Of a DNA stretch of 64,000 bases, positions 10,965 to 24,344 are shown one piece after another (the stretch's first letter is position 1; the number at the start of each line of letters is the position of its first letter). A program made the position numbers and the translations under genes. Below the pieces are notes generated by a model. That model saw nothing but the letters and a program-made list of their open reading frames with translations. It had not been told where the DNA came from and did no database searches. This DNA comes from Combretum micranthum (Eukaryota; Streptophyta; Magnoliopsida; Myrtales; Combretaceae). The stretch lies in the NCBI GenBank assembly GCA_024138025.1, contig JAMXBD010002835.1, forward strand, positions 94,779 through 158,778, read 5' to 3'.

Positions 10965-12490
10965 GAATTATTCAATTAATTTCCATTATATGGTACAAAA
11001 AAATGTTAGTATAGTATATTAGCTTATAAAACCCTAGTAACAATGTTAAAACACCATAGAAATTATATATATAAACTATGGCGTATATGTATAGTAATAC
11101 ATCCTTTAATCTCATTATGCTAGATCAATGTGAGATTAATTTAATATAAATTAAGAAAATAGATGTGGAAAGATTGTTAGTTATAATGTCTGTACATTGA
11201 CAATTAATAAGAAAGTAGCAAATAAGAACCTAACTAGAGATAACCATTTCACAAACAAAATGGTAATCGATGTTATTAACATGTTTTGAACGATCATGTT
11301 AGATAGCTCCATGTGTCACAATATGAAATGATAGGTATCTAGATGGGAACTCCTATTTGTTGGGAAATAAGAGAGATCTTAGTGGATTTAGTGAAAAGAT
11401 GTGATAAGATACGATATTCAATCTTAACGGATTTTCTCAATACAATGGGTTTTCATTGGATCTCTAGGAAATAACTTTATATCCAGGATAGATATCATGA
11501 CCAACAATTGAGTGACGAGTATTAAGACATCTAACCCAATCACTAGATGTAAAAGTAGTGAAAGAGGTACAAAATGTACGTATGATGGGGAAGCTTAGAG
11601 TTATCATGCCCTAAAGGTATTGACGAACACACTTTGTTGTCTTCATGTGATCTGTGCTTGGGAGGTACACATATTAAATTAATTAGTTGACCATGAATTT
11701 AAAATATGATTAGATACATGTAGGTTATGTAGTACATTAACAAATTTTTTATAGGCAATAAGGTTGGTGAGACGACTAACGTGGTATTGTGGATGTGGTC
11801 GTAGCGGCAGCTAAAAGAGCGATGTGCTTTATGGTGGTAACAGCACCATGCCGGTCTTTGCTAGTAGATGTTGATGATGAGTAAGAATGGTGGTTAGTAA
11901 TAAATGGTGGCCGATAGTAGGTAGATATGGCTAGAGAGAAAAATGGAAAAAATATGGGTTTTGTGGTGGCTCTAATACCACATAATAATATTATTATTAT
12001 TAAGAATCAAATCGTTTGATTTATTTCCAATACATGGTATAGAAATATTAATACTGACATATTCATATAGATCACCGTGGTAATAAGGCAATAAAACTAT
12101 AGAACGTCGATGTATATAAACTATGGCACATATGTATTGTTTTAGTAGAAGCCCTTGCAAATCAAAGAACATGAAAGCTCTAAAATCCATTTCAATGATG
12201 CTTCCTTTAGGCCAAGGAAGACTTTTGCAATCAACAAACTTGATGTGGTTTGCTTTAGTGAACTCTTAGGTATACCATATATATCTCACATCAATACATC
12301 CATGCAAAAATGTGTTATTAATGTCAATCTAACGCAATGACCAACTAAAGGTAATGGCTACGGTAATTGAGTTAGGCAATTTCCAAGTTTAGCTACCAAG
12401 AAAATATGTTATTGCGTAAATCCTCTATCTCTATTTATTTTAACCCTTTAATAGGTGTGTTTTGTATCATTAATTTCACTTGGATCCTAT
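10965..12490 (-). pseudogene. Ty1-copia retrotransposon fossil (RT and RNase H pieces, LTR-like repeats)
   Basis: On the minus strand about 12480-12290 reads the copia reverse-transcriptase motif WSLR*IDINNTFLHG (family pattern W-LRQ-D-NNAFLHG), with a TAG stop where Gln is usual. About 12230-12140 resembles the following C-KL-KALYGLKQ region. About 11615-11480 reads SSDWVRCLNTRHSIVGH, the RNase H DWAGC-D-RRSTSGY motif, and about 11290-11240 reads RSKHVNNIDYHFV (family HERTKHIE-DCHFV). A sequence repeated at about 10965-11100 and 11995-12140 is LTR-like. TGGTATTAGAGCC (11980 to 11968), next to the second repeat, resembles the initiator-Met tRNA primer site. The element is dead and carries many stops. 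The same fossil is at 47160-48540. Confidence 0.7.
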
Positions 12491-13139
12491 AGCTTCCTTG
12501 CACGAAAGGAAAGTTTTAGGCATGTAAATATCATTGATTCCAAGAGCATCTAGTTCTCTATATTTGATCGCAACATTCTTTATGTTTTGAATGAAAAAAG
12601 GAAATGTCAATACTTGTAATCATTGACTTTATGGAGACATATATCTTCACAATAAAATTGCTTTTGTTTTGGACGTATTTGAAATTCTTGTAGGTGTAAA
12701 AATAGTTTTATTGAGAGAACATTTAACTTAAAAAAAAAAAAAAGGAATGAAAAGATCCAACGTGTAAGAATTTTGTGATTAGAATATTAAAAAAAAAAAG
12801 GATGGCTAATGTGCATCCCAAAAAAATTGGTCTTATCTCAAATGTGATTAGTATTATTTATACTAATGCCATTTTACAATAGAGCATAAGTTATAGTTAC
12901 ATAATTTACAAGAAAAGTTCGAAAGGGGGAAATACTTATGTAAAACCACTAGTACAATATACATTCTTACTCAATGGTACAACAATTCCAAGCATATGAG
13001 ATATCTCCTACATGAGAAGATTGCAGCAAGAACTAAAATGTTCAACTAACACTAACATATTATACAAAAAAAAAAAAAAAAAAAAAAAACAAACAAACAA
13101 ACAAACATGGAAAGATAGATAGTCCTCCCAATGTTATCC
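12491..13139. other. Duplicated spacer downstream of bZIP copy 2
   Basis: No gene. It matches about 48540-49229. A poly-A run followed by CAAA repeats lies at 13066-13106. Confidence 0.5.
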
Positions 13140-14755
13140 TAGTTTATCACTAGATAACATGCATGTAATATTGCAAATGGAATCATTATTTTGGATCTTA
13201 TTTATTGTTGTCTTAGCCTCCATAGTTGGGAGTTGCGAGCTGTTTTGATTTTTATGCTATTAGAAGAAGATTCTAGCATTAGTAGAACAATTAGCCAGTA
13301 TTTTCAAACGTTCAATCTTAGCTCTTAGCTTTTTTAGTTAACTCTGTAAAAAGTTATATGGACTATAGATTAGTTTTCCATATTGGATTTGTACTAAGAA
13401 TAGTCTGTAAAGCATATTATATTTCCACTTAAAGTTACAAGGATGATTTTGACTTCCTTGGTGATCAAATCCTGCTCTACTACCTATATCTACAATTGCA
13501 ACTTCTTGTTTTCTTCAACCAAGCTATCCATTTGGGTCTCAATAAAAACATCAACAAGCGATATGATATACATGGAACTACACCAAACTCAAAGATCTAA
13601 CTTATCAAAGATGTCACAACAATCAAAAAGATGAAGGGAATATAAAATATACCTTCATCAAAGCAAACTTTGCACAGAGAAGATACTATGGCTTGAAGAA
13701 TTTGAAGCTTATTTTCAAGTTAAACCTTGTATCTTTCATTCTTGTCCTTTATCTTTGGTACTACCTTTTTCTATTTGCTATGATTCTAAAAAAATACAAT
13801 AGAATATGAAAGAAAGAAAACAACATAAAATATGAAATAACTTAAATTAAATTGACTAAAAGAAACGCTTTAAGTCTACTTGGAAAATTTCAGCAAGATC
13901 ATCACTAGAGTAGTGCTTCATCTTGCCCTCCATGAATGGCCTATTGGTAAGGCAAAAAGAAAAAGAGGAAGGCTCATGCATCCTTGTCATAGAAATGCTA
14001 ACAGTTTTGTCCATTAATTGGCTAATGTGGTGTATATAATTATCCATTTGTTGATTACTTGGGCCAACACTAAATAAGCTCCAAACACCCAACTTACCTA
14101 CCACACAACCCACCCACACCACCCCCACCCTCCCCTCTCTCTGGAAACACATTTGCATTAAACCTAAAGCTAGGAGGAAATGACTCACACCTAATTCAAA
14201 TCCAGTTGACGTGGATGATAGTGCTGGAGGTGTAGGCGATAGTGATGGACGTAGAGATGTTAACCCATAAACATTGGCATTTAGGTGCTCTTCAACCGGA
14301 AATGTCGAGGGTGTTGAATTACTAGATTCATATAATTCAAAGAATTTACAAAACATCTCATCATCAAAATCATCTGGTATCAAAATATTTTCCCTAGAAG
14401 TATTACCACTATCACTTGCAGAGTCAAAATTACTACCAAAATAAAGATCATTTTGAAAGGGTGGAAGCTTAGAATAGAAATGCCTATGACCTTGATTGGT
14501 AAGCAAGTTTGTTGGTGTTAAATCAAGATGATGAATAAAAGTATTTGTAACAATAGCATTTTTGTTCTACAATGGCACCATTTCTTGGTCATGATAACCC
14601 CTCAACTCATTCATCAATATTGGTATGACCAGCATTGGCTATTCTAATACCATGTTAATTTTACCGGTATCATAAGGTTGCAACAAAGTTGGGTTGCCAC
14701 CCAGACGAGCTTGATTTGAACTACAAGCAATGCTTTTAAACAAGGTCTTTTCCAT
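13140..14755 (-). pseudogene. bZIP copy 2, pseudogene
   Basis: Starts at 14755 (MEKTLFKSIACSSNQA) and reads in frame to EMVPL, then a TAG stop. The frame stays open beyond it, with the family's acidic patch as PDDFDDEMFCKFFELYES and the hinge SSDDLAEIFQVDLKR. A C-rich insertion of about 80 bases (about 14070-14150) is missing from copy 4. The exon 1 donor context is altered (AAGCGTTTC against AAGCGGTA in copy 1). Exon 2 (about 13790-13660) still reads IIANRKR but then has TAG and TAA stops in the basic region. Exon 3 (about 13520-13450) keeps ENKKLQL and also has stops. Exon 4 (about 13330-13270) reads KIERLKILANCSTNAR. No functional DNA-binding protein can be made. It is closest to copy 4. 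Confidence 0.8.
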
Positions 14756-16518
14756 AACTCAAACTTTACATAACAATAGAAGGTAGGGTAAAGAGTTTCT
14801 TAATAATGGATAAGTGAAGGTTTCACATACAAATGGCAAAATATAACAGAGAAATGTAAGGACTCGATGTAATTTCCCTAATTTTATATAACCTGAATAT
14901 AATAATTATTAAAATATATATATAAATATAGAATCATAAAGAACTATAATAAAAAGTCACAGAAATCACTGACAATATTTCATGAATTAAAATTATTAAA
15001 GTATCAACAAATAATGATTGATGATATACCATCAATATTGTAAAATTTAAAATCAGTTTCCTTAAGTTCAATACTTAAAAAAAATGAAAATATATAAGAT
15101 TTTAATAATGATACAATGACTATCAAATTGTTTCTAATATTTTAAAACTATAAAATAACACTAGAAAATTAACTATTATGAATAATTAGGATAAACAATT
15201 TCTATACAGTAAAAGATAATATTTGTGACAAGAATCAATAATTCAACAAAGAACCATAGTTGACCTTAAATTTCAATTACAATAAAAGATGATAAAATTC
15301 TAGAACCTATTGATTTAAAAAGATAGTTTAAAGATAAATCATGGAATTATAAAATACATAAAAAAATCAAAAACTAATCAATACTAAAGAAACTAAACCT
15401 TAATTAAGTATTGAATTATACCAATACTCTAGTTAGATAATTTTGAGACTAGAGACTAAAAATTCTAATTTAATCATTGTAATATGAAAATCTTTATAAC
15501 TAGTAAAATAAACAGAGTAACAAATGTAAAATAGATATTAAACATAGGATCAAATAAAAACTGTAAAATAAACTTATGAGTAGTAATAAACTTATTAATA
15601 GAAAATTCTTTAACCTTAATAAATATCAAAGACAAGATTTTGTATCTTGAGTAAATAATTCAAGATATAATTAAAATTAGCTCTACATTTCAAAACCAAT
15701 AAAAGACAATTCCTTTATGGAATCCATTGATTATAAAATTATAACTAAATGGTAAACTACTAGGATTATAAATACGTGATGGAAATGAAAAACAAATCCA
15801 TAACTAATAATCTAGACTTTAGAAAAAAAAAAATTTGGATGGCACCATCATTCTAGTTAGGAAATTTTGAACCTATGGGAACTAAAAACATAATTTAGCT
15901 TACAAGGCTTAGAAAATCTTAATTGCATAAAAATTTAAACTCAAATTTCAACTTAAAGACAATCTAGGAAATTTTAAAAGCTTTAAACAAATCTTTAAAG
16001 ACAAAACTCATAAATAACTGACATATTTGCACCCATTTAACTTAATAAACTACCTAAAGCTAAGATAATTAATTAATTATATTAATAAATAATATATATA
16101 CATATGTATTCGGTGGATAGGGACATATATGGATGGAATTTTTGCCAATTCCTTTAATCGAAACTTCTTGCAACTTGCCCCAAATTTTCTCTAACAAAGT
16201 CCACAAATTCAACATACAAACACCAATCAACACTCCCCAACTAAGCAACACAATAAATGCATTAGAATCTTGCAAACACAAGCTGATTCAGTGGGGAATT
16301 GTCTCATTCTTGGTTGAAAAACTTGTGAAGATAGCTGTCTCTCCTTGCATATATATACAACCGTAAGTAGCTACGAAACAAAGCTTTAATAACACAAAAC
16401 AACCCACAACAGCAACTTAAAACAATAACAACAATACATACAAAACACATACCAACATAGCACCAATAAGCTTCAACAAGAATTACTAACACAAGCTTAA
16501 GGAAACAATAAACAAAGG

Positions 16519-17322
16519 TGTCACGACTTAGCACCCTAGGCTCCACCTTGGCGAAAGGGGCACCCCTAGGCCCTCAGGCTACCATGGGCAGGGAACATGA
16601 TGCCAGGTACGCTGGTCCTCCCAGTGCACCCTTAAGCACAATTAGGACACTAGAGGCACTGTGTGATGACTCGGAACTCTATCCATCAAGGTATTATTCG
16701 CTTTGGCTATACACCACACAGTTTTGTCCTTTTGGTGTCAGCACTTCCCAGGAGGTCACAAATCCTAGGATTGCTCTGCCTAAAGCACGTTTAACTTTGG
16801 AGTTTTTGACAAACTCCTAGCCATTACATTGAAAAGACGCTTCTATTATTAGAGTTCCACAACCTATATTTGAGGGGTATTACATACTCCCCCACTTATA
16901 GAACTGACGTACCCGTCAGTTCCATTACACAAGTTCAGAGCTACTACTTTCATATCATTTGTCACGACCTGCTACCCCAGGCTCCACCATGGTGCAGAGG
17001 GTGCCTCAAGCCCTCAGGCCATCCTGAGCAGGGATCGTGATGCCACATACACCAGTCCTTCTAACGCACCCTTAGGCACAACCAGGATACCAGAGACACT
17101 GTATAACAACTCGGAACTCTACCCATTGAGGTATTGTCTGTTTTGGCTATACATCGTATGGTTGTCCTTTTGGCGCTTGCGCTTCCCAGGGGGTCACACA
17201 TCCTAAGATTACTCTGCCCAGAACATGTTAAACTTTGGAGTTTTTGACAAACTCCAAGCCATTACATCGAAAAGATGCCTCTATGATTAGAGTTCCACAA
17301 CTTATATTTGAGGGGTATCACA
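16519..17322. mobile_element. Miniature LTR retrotransposon (TRIM-like), 804 bases
   Basis: Two direct repeats, 16519-16884 (366 bases) and 16960-17322 (363 bases), each start TGTCACGAC and end GGGGTAT(T/C)ACA. They flank only 75 bases. A perfect 5-base duplication AAAGG (16514-16518 and 17323-17327) shows that it inserted as one unit in the family 1 LTR. No coding capacity: short open frames in the repeats are not conserved between the two. The interior lacks an obvious TGG-type primer site directly after the first repeat and a purine tract before the second. It fits the TRIM class (terminal-repeat retrotransposons in miniature), with repeats longer than most. Confidence 0.85.
16901..16922. 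other. Perfect hairpin in the interior of the miniature LTR element
   Basis: GAACTGACG (16901-16909), loop TACC, then CGTCAGTTC (16914-16922): nine uninterrupted pairs taking up almost a third of the 75-base interior. Confidence 0.75.
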
Positions 17323-20300
17323 AAAGGTCAGTAAAGTTTCTTTTTAAATTAGTTTAAGTGTTGAAAAATAATTTAACAACGTTTCTATCAATCTAGGATT
17401 CGTTTCAAGCCTTGGGGAAGGACTTAACACCTTCATACCAGCTTATACAAGGTAATCTCTAACTTAAAACTCCATTTATGTAATATAATTCACATAAGAG
17501 ATAGAAAAACATATAGTATAATGATTATCAGATGTTATGTGAGATGATACATCATGAAAAATAGTTGTGGATCATAAAAGAACACTTAGAAGTAGCTTAA
17601 ACCTAAGTATAGTACATATATAACATAAGAAAAAATTGTCGAACCAGAAAAGAAGGAAGAAGATGATGAACAGTGCCTACACCAGTATAATGCCAGAGGC
17701 GTAAACCACTAAGATTGGCAGCATACAAGGATAAGCCGACAGCCTTCGAATCGGCCTTCACTGGAACGAAGCTAAGTAATTTTTGTAAATACGTAAAAAT
17801 GAACGTATATCGGTGGCATAGAATGTCTACATTGGCGGCACACAAACTCAACCAAGCAATCCTCAAGGCCAACTTACCCTGCAAAAAAACGTGTAAAATT
17901 TACACGTATGCCAGCAAATTGGGGTTCAACACCAGCAGCATTGAACCTAGCGTACATGCAAATTTCTCACGAAATCTGTTTTCGTCCAAATTTCATAAAT
18001 AATATATATATATGATAAAATATATATGTATTATTTTAAAAAATAATTGTAAATATTAGTATGTTTAGATAATCAATTAAGTGATAAACTTTAGTAAATA
18101 TTATAAATAGGAAATACTTTTGTATAATAAACAAAAATATTAAAGTAAAGATAAATATGTTATATAGATAAATATACAAGAATGGAAAATGTAAATAAGT
18201 TATAAATAGGAATAATGTGATTCTTAAAAATAATAAGTAATAACTTGAAACGAAATCAAGAGAAACACAATAAAATTAAACAATGATTAGTTACCATAAA
18301 AGTGGTCAAACTAATGAACAATATAAAAACAATAACGATGATTATAACAAAATATTAAACTATTAAATACAAACTTTATAATTACTCGATGAAATAAAAT
18401 TTAAGTTTGGTAAATATTCGATATATATTCAAACTCTAGGAAACCATGAATATTTTAGAAAAATAAATGTAACTATATAAATAGAAATTTAAATTAACAT
18501 AAAACAGATAAGGTTTACAAACAAAGGAAATAATAAAAATTCACTATCAAAATGGATACTAACGAAAGAGGAACTTCAGTAAATTTAAAAGGAAACACCT
18601 AAATAAAATATAAATAAAATTAAAATCAAGAAAAGAAAAATAAAATAAATAATAGATAGCAAATATCAATTACCTTAAGATAGATATACTAAAAAGACCA
18701 TATAAATAGTAAAAGCTTAATAATAAAATTATTAAGAAGAACAAAACTTAAAATATTCTATGACAATTATCAGTACTCATCAAATAAATAAAATTTATAG
18801 ATTGATAAAATTAAATCAACTACCATACAACACTTAAATTAAGTTATCTAGATGCCTAATCATACACTAAAATGGAGTTAAAATGAAAATAATAGACCTA
18901 GTTAAAAATTATATAATTAAAGTTAGTACCTATAATTTTTAAGAAAACTTCTCTTATAAAAATATGTTTAAATGGATTTTCTGACAATGTCAAAAAGGAC
19001 TAACCCATATATAATTCAAAACTCCTACCTTAGAAACTAAAGTAAATTAAAAAGAGTGAAACTTAAATTAGGTCATAAAAAGTACGACTAAAGGCCTTAT
19101 AGATAATAATATAATAATAAAATCTTTATCTTATTTCATAAGAAAGATAGAACAGTTCTTAGAATTCTAGTAGCTTACTACGACAAATTTGCAAGCACGA
19201 TAGGTGAGTAACTTTGACCTTATCATATTGTTTGTGCTCGTAGTATACCTGCACTTATAATAATATATTTAATTGATATGCATGAGGGGTTGGGTATATT
19301 GCATGATGTTTGGTGTAGCTTGATTGCCAAATTACCCTATTATAAGTGATAATTCTATTGTATGATAATTAATGTATGAAACACGTTGATATTGTTGTGA
19401 ATTGTATGATCACCTTAAACCTGATTAAAAACTATTAGTACCATAAATAAAAATGGACATATAATGCATTAATTGCATATACTACATTCAAAAAAAGTGA
19501 TGACCCCACTTGTATTAACGTTTTGGTTCTCTGGTGACGTGCCTAGTTTTTCTAGATGTAAATTTCCTAGTTCTTTCAAGAGCACCTTTGTTCGGTTATG
19601 TTCCATGAGAACTACCTAGTGTCGAAGGAACACCGCTCATGGTATCAACATAAAATAGCTAATACTTAATGTGTTTCTTTGTTCCAAGGATAAGAGTGAA
19701 ATGTTTTAAAATAATTTGTGAGAGTTTAAGGTAACAATTCTTCTTTGATCCTCTAATTATCCTAGGCACGGTATATCACTCTTCATGGCTTCCTTCTAAC
19801 CCGATGAGAGGGCGTAAATCTACATCATGTTTGGATTTCGATTATCTAACTTATACTTGTACATATGATTAATTGTTGCATGGCATAAGCTTTTTAATTA
19901 AACTTGTTTGTTATTGCTTGATGTGTGGCCTGGTTAGGTTTACATCATTGAGCCTGTTGTTCGCCCACTCCCCAATAGTTTTTATGCATGTATAATGCTA
20001 ACCCGGAGTGGACTAGGAATGAGTGGAGAGCTCCTCCATCAAACGCATTTGAAGTTGGAAAGATAGGTAGTAGTGAACTTAGAATACAAATTAGATAACT
20101 TGTATAATTAAGTATGATCTTGTATTTTGTTGGTTGTTACCTAATTTTCATTATTTGGTAGGGGATATCGATTCTCTACGGTCTTGACAGACTATGGAAA
20201 ACTAGATCCCATAATGAGTCTTAATAAAGATATTATAACTATATAATTAAATAAATAAATAAGATAGAATCTTGTACTCTTTGGCTTGCAAGATGGTTCT

Positions 20301-23300
20301 CATATTACTGGTGCACACATGGTATGATGACTTTCAGGTAATCCTACTAGGCTCCCTTTTTAAACGTGACACCTGACATGTCCTACATCTAAAATTCAAA
20401 CATGCCAAATCTTTAGCCACATACAATACCTTATGTATTACACACATAAGCTTCCTTAAAAGATTTGTTTATGTTAAACATTGCTAGCTGGTTTTAATTA
20501 CTAAAATCATTTAGTTAGATTCTGAAGAAAGCTGGATTTATAAAAGCAAAACAAACTTTACAAAGACATTTATAGTTTCCACTCATACAAGCGTGAATCA
20601 ACTTTCCTAAAACAAAACAATGCCATCAAGTATCTCATATACCTTTCTTGATGGTACAACAGAGCTTTACAGAACTAATTATGAAACATATAGGCCCCAC
20701 TAAAACCTTAAAGAAAATAACTTCATAAAAGATAAATCCAATTCTTTAAACAAAAACAAAAAAAAAAATCACTTAAAATACATTCACAATCCTAACCACA
20801 TCACTCTTTAATAAATGTCTTTCACTTCATCCCATACCTAAGAAAAACATCATCATCAACATCACCATTAGTCAGCCAATACCTATAAATATATCAACAG
20901 TGAGTTGAAGCTTAGTAGTAACACACACAAACAAGATGACAAACAAGCTTAATGTAAAATGCAATGCATCAACAATAGTTTATTATCTTTAAATCAAAGC
21001 GAAACAATCATCACTAGAGCACTCATACTTTGAAATAAGACTTACGGTATCTAGGAGTCCTGAGTAACAACAGCTGCTTAAGAAGTTGATATAAGCAGCT
21101 TGGATACTTATATAAAGAGAAAGTAGCATCATCTAGGGTTCACAGTTGTTACACAGCTTTGTTTATCTCAGTCCATATCATCATTCAGTTTAATCAGTCC
21201 CATAAACATGAACTAAACCATGTATTCTAAGCCTAAACAAATATTATGCCAATACTTTTTGCCCCATCAGCTACCCACTAAGCTACTTATGAATCACCAT
21301 TGCATCATGATAATTGTCATTGCATCATGACATGAAGGTAGCTTAAGTGCTTAACTACCATACTCAGCTCCAGACAAGATTGTCACTCCTCAGATCAGAT
21401 TAAACGGCACAAGCATGAGCGTCACTCATTAATTATCTCGTCAGTTTTACTTCATTAGGAATGCCTATCTTAGCAAACAACAAGCACATCACTACTTACC
21501 TTTTTTATTTAAAATCCTAACCAAGGATAGGTTAGAGGCCTTCTTAGAGGAAATATCAAGGGCAAACATCTGTTCATGAAATTAAACTCATATAAGAAAT
21601 TAAATTGATTATCTACTTACATCAAATTTATTTTAAAATCCTATTTGATTAGACATTAAGTAGGAACTTTTCCATGGATGCGAAAATCACCCCGCCAAGA
21701 TATCAATAATTCTTCATTATCTGTCAAATTATTTCTTTTCTCTTTGGTTATAATCATTTATTATAGAAACATTATCATGTCATTCATCATAAAGAATACT
21801 CATATTCCAAGCAAGCATACATTTGAAACAACATATTCCCCATATTTTTTATAGCCTAACCAAAAGCATTAATCTAGGCCAATTATTACCTATTAGGCCT
21901 ATTTTAACTTAGTCTTAGCCAAATTGATTAGACATAGTCATTTAACTGCATTACTAAGTGAAGCTAATTAAACTTAATCAATCTAATTCATATTAGCTTA
22001 TTGAAGTTTATTAAGCCACGTTGAACTTAAGATTATTAACTAAGTTCATTTTATATCTAACTTTTATATTTAATCCAATTATTTGTTAAATCTATAAATT
22101 CACTAAACTCATTCTTAATTATATCATTTATCTAACATAACACATTAACTATCATTTATCTATTTCATTTCATTTTGTTTCTATTTTTTTCAAATTTTTA
22201 TGAAGAACTTGGCCAATACATGAGCTCGGTTTCACCTCCTATATATGCATAAGAAGAAACACAATCAGATACATTCCATTGTGTTTCTATTGTGCTTGAA
22301 CGTGCTTTAGAGATAAGAGAGAAGCACAGCGTAATACATTTGGCCATGTTCCAATCGTGCTTCTCTTTGAATGGAAACATTTGAGAAATATGATGCACAA
22401 ATGAGAAACATGATATGATAAACAAGTCGTGTTTCACCTATGTTTCATTAAAAAGCCAAGCACGAAATTTTCAGAGAGAAACATGATCGGATGTTGTGTG
22501 CTCCTCATGTTTCTCCTCGAGGGGTCTTATTTCGAGGGCTCGATAAGATACACGACCAAAAACATGTAGCCATGTTACACTTAACATGATATACACGCGA
22601 GAAACAAAAAGGAACATGAGGAGATAGGGAGTGCCATGTTTCAGCTATGATATTTTGGAATGCACATATAAAAAGATACAAAAAGAAGCATGGTTGGATA
22701 GGTTGAGTTGTGTTTCAACTGTGTTTCTTCCCATGTGTTAAAATTTCATATGTTTTGAAAAATTAGCAAGGAGCACGACTAAATACAACTCCCCATGTTT
22801 CCCTCATGCTCTTTGCTCTATTTTATGTTTCGAGAACTCAACACATTTTACCACTTGTTTTGCATCATATTTCAACACCTAACATCTTATACTCGGCATA
22901 TAAACTTAAATCATCATTTATAACTCTATATTCATACTTTTACTTCATATCTCTTCAAAGTATGTTATGGATCATCTAACCTATGCATGTATATAGTAAC
23001 CTTAAAAACGTAAATGGTCATATATTAATTATTTACTATTTTTATCATCATTTCTACTTATTTCTAACATCAATCCATCATTTACATATAGAAACAACAA
23101 ATCAAACAAAGTAAGACAACTATAATTATCTTTAGTAAACATAAGTACATTTGATCTTCTCTTTAGTTGATTAAGCTACTTCATGCATGTTATTCTTCTT
23201 TTATCTTGTTTCCTAACCTTGATTTCCCTTACAATCCTCTTGAAATTGAGAGTTGGAGATGATTTAATTGAAAGAAAGAGAAGAGAAATGAAAAACAAGA

Positions 23301-23948
23301 AGAGGAAAGGAAGAAGAGGAGAAAACACAAATAATAAGAAAAGAAAAGGAGAAAGCAGGAAAGAAAAAGGAAAAGATAATTAAAAGATTTTAAGAATAGG
23401 GGCTTTAAATTTAAACCTTTCAGACATATATCTTTAGTGCTGAAAGTGTTTATGAAATAATTTGAGAATTGATATGTTAAAAACAAATAACTTAGAATAG
23501 GGATTTGGTTTAGAAGTTTAATTTGTAAGAAATTGATATTTAGTTTAAGTTCGGATTTGAGAACTGATATTTTTAAATAGACAAGCGAACTCAAAACTTA
23601 TGGGGATTTAAGAATTGGAATTTAAACTAAAGTTGAAGGATTTAGGAATCGACTAGACATTTAAATTGTTTATTTAAGGGTTTAAGGATTCCATAATGAG
23701 AGAAAAAAGAGTTCAAACGAATGGCTAAGATGATTTGAAGAATTTTATTCAGAATAGTATATGAAATCTCAATTTCAATTTCATTTATTTACTAATATCA
23801 TTATGTTAATTTATCTAATCATAATCCATTGTTTATTTTAATTGAATCATTTAAACTATCTAAACTAAAATCAAAATTAACTATCTATTATATTATTCAA
23901 TTAGCCATTTCTAATTAGGTAGGTGAGGATTTAGGGTATTTTAAGAAC

Positions 23949-24344
23949 ATTATTTGAAAAACTTTGATTGCTTTAGGATTGCCTTGCCTGCTTAAAAATA
24001 ATGTTCTAGAATTTTTAGTTTACTTGACTTTAAATGTTTATATGATATATGGAATGTGTAAAATTGAAAACATCTGTCTTTTGTATGGTTCATGGAATGT
24101 TTAATCATGAAAAAAAAAAACATATTTTTTTTGCTTTACGAAGCTTAAGTACTTTCCTTAAGAATGAGAATGTTCATGCTTATTTTATAGTTCAAGCGTT
24201 AAGCTTGACTACATCTTCTAGTAGATGGTTTTGATTGTGGTTTTCTTCCATGAGTATGTTTTACTTTTTCTTTCTCTTATTTTTTACTTTAACTTTGTCA
24301 TGCTAAATTTTCAATATGGCATCATGAAACTACAATATTTGGAA
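23949..24344. other. Unclassified gap between the family 2 nest and the second duplicated block
   Basis: No gene and no clear match elsewhere in the window. T-rich and A-rich runs lie at about 24110-24130 and 24263-24290. The first recognisable duplicated-block sequence starts at about 24345. Confidence 0.4.

Larger units (their letters stand above)
14868..20371 (-). mobile_element. Family 1 solo LTR, reversed, inserted in a family 2 LTR and itself interrupted
   Basis: Left end TGTAATTTCCC is the complement of the family 1 3' end (GGGGATTACA). The right end ...GTGACA at 20371 is the complement of TGTCATGAC. Flanks CTCGA (14863-14867) and CCTGA (20372-20376) each differ by one transition from CCCGA, which is the sequence at that point in the intact family 2 LTR (TGTAAAGACCCGACATG), so the target is known independently. 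Net length is about 4.7 kb without the short LTR element. About 19200-20190 matches the middle module of 33534-39034 in reverse (GATGAGAGGGCGTAAATCTAC region), not that of 24781-30384. No retroelement genes. Confidence 0.8.
14855..23943 (+). mobile_element. Family 2 solo LTR, split by a family 1 LTR
   Basis: The 5' end is TGTAAGGACTCGA at 14855, matching the family start TGTAAAGACCCGACATG. It is broken at 14868 and resumes at 20372 as CCTGACATGTCC. The right end is GGGTATTTTA (CA to TA change) at 23943. Flanks AGAAA (14850-14854) and AGAAC (23944-23948) are a 5-base duplication with one change. Without the insert and its duplication it is about 3.58 kb. It keeps the CATCATG repeats (about 21296-21345), the hairpin (21088-21114) and the purine-rich tract (23260-23380). 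The segment 22200-22800 has GAAACATG-rich words not obvious in the copy at 6757. Confidence 0.8.

Noticed and set aside
12155..12340. Plus-strand frame of 61 codons
   Set aside because: Antisense shadow of the copia reverse-transcriptase remnant, which reads convincingly on the minus strand.
16518..16820. Open frame of about 100 codons over the first repeat of the miniature LTR element
   Set aside because: The second repeat at 16960-17322 does not keep the frame.
17603..18002. Two overlapping frames of 93-95 codons, with a repeated SL-AAN pattern on the minus strand
   Set aside because: They lie within LTR C; the pattern reflects a short DNA repeat (ATTGGC(A/G)GCA), and no protein family is recognisable.
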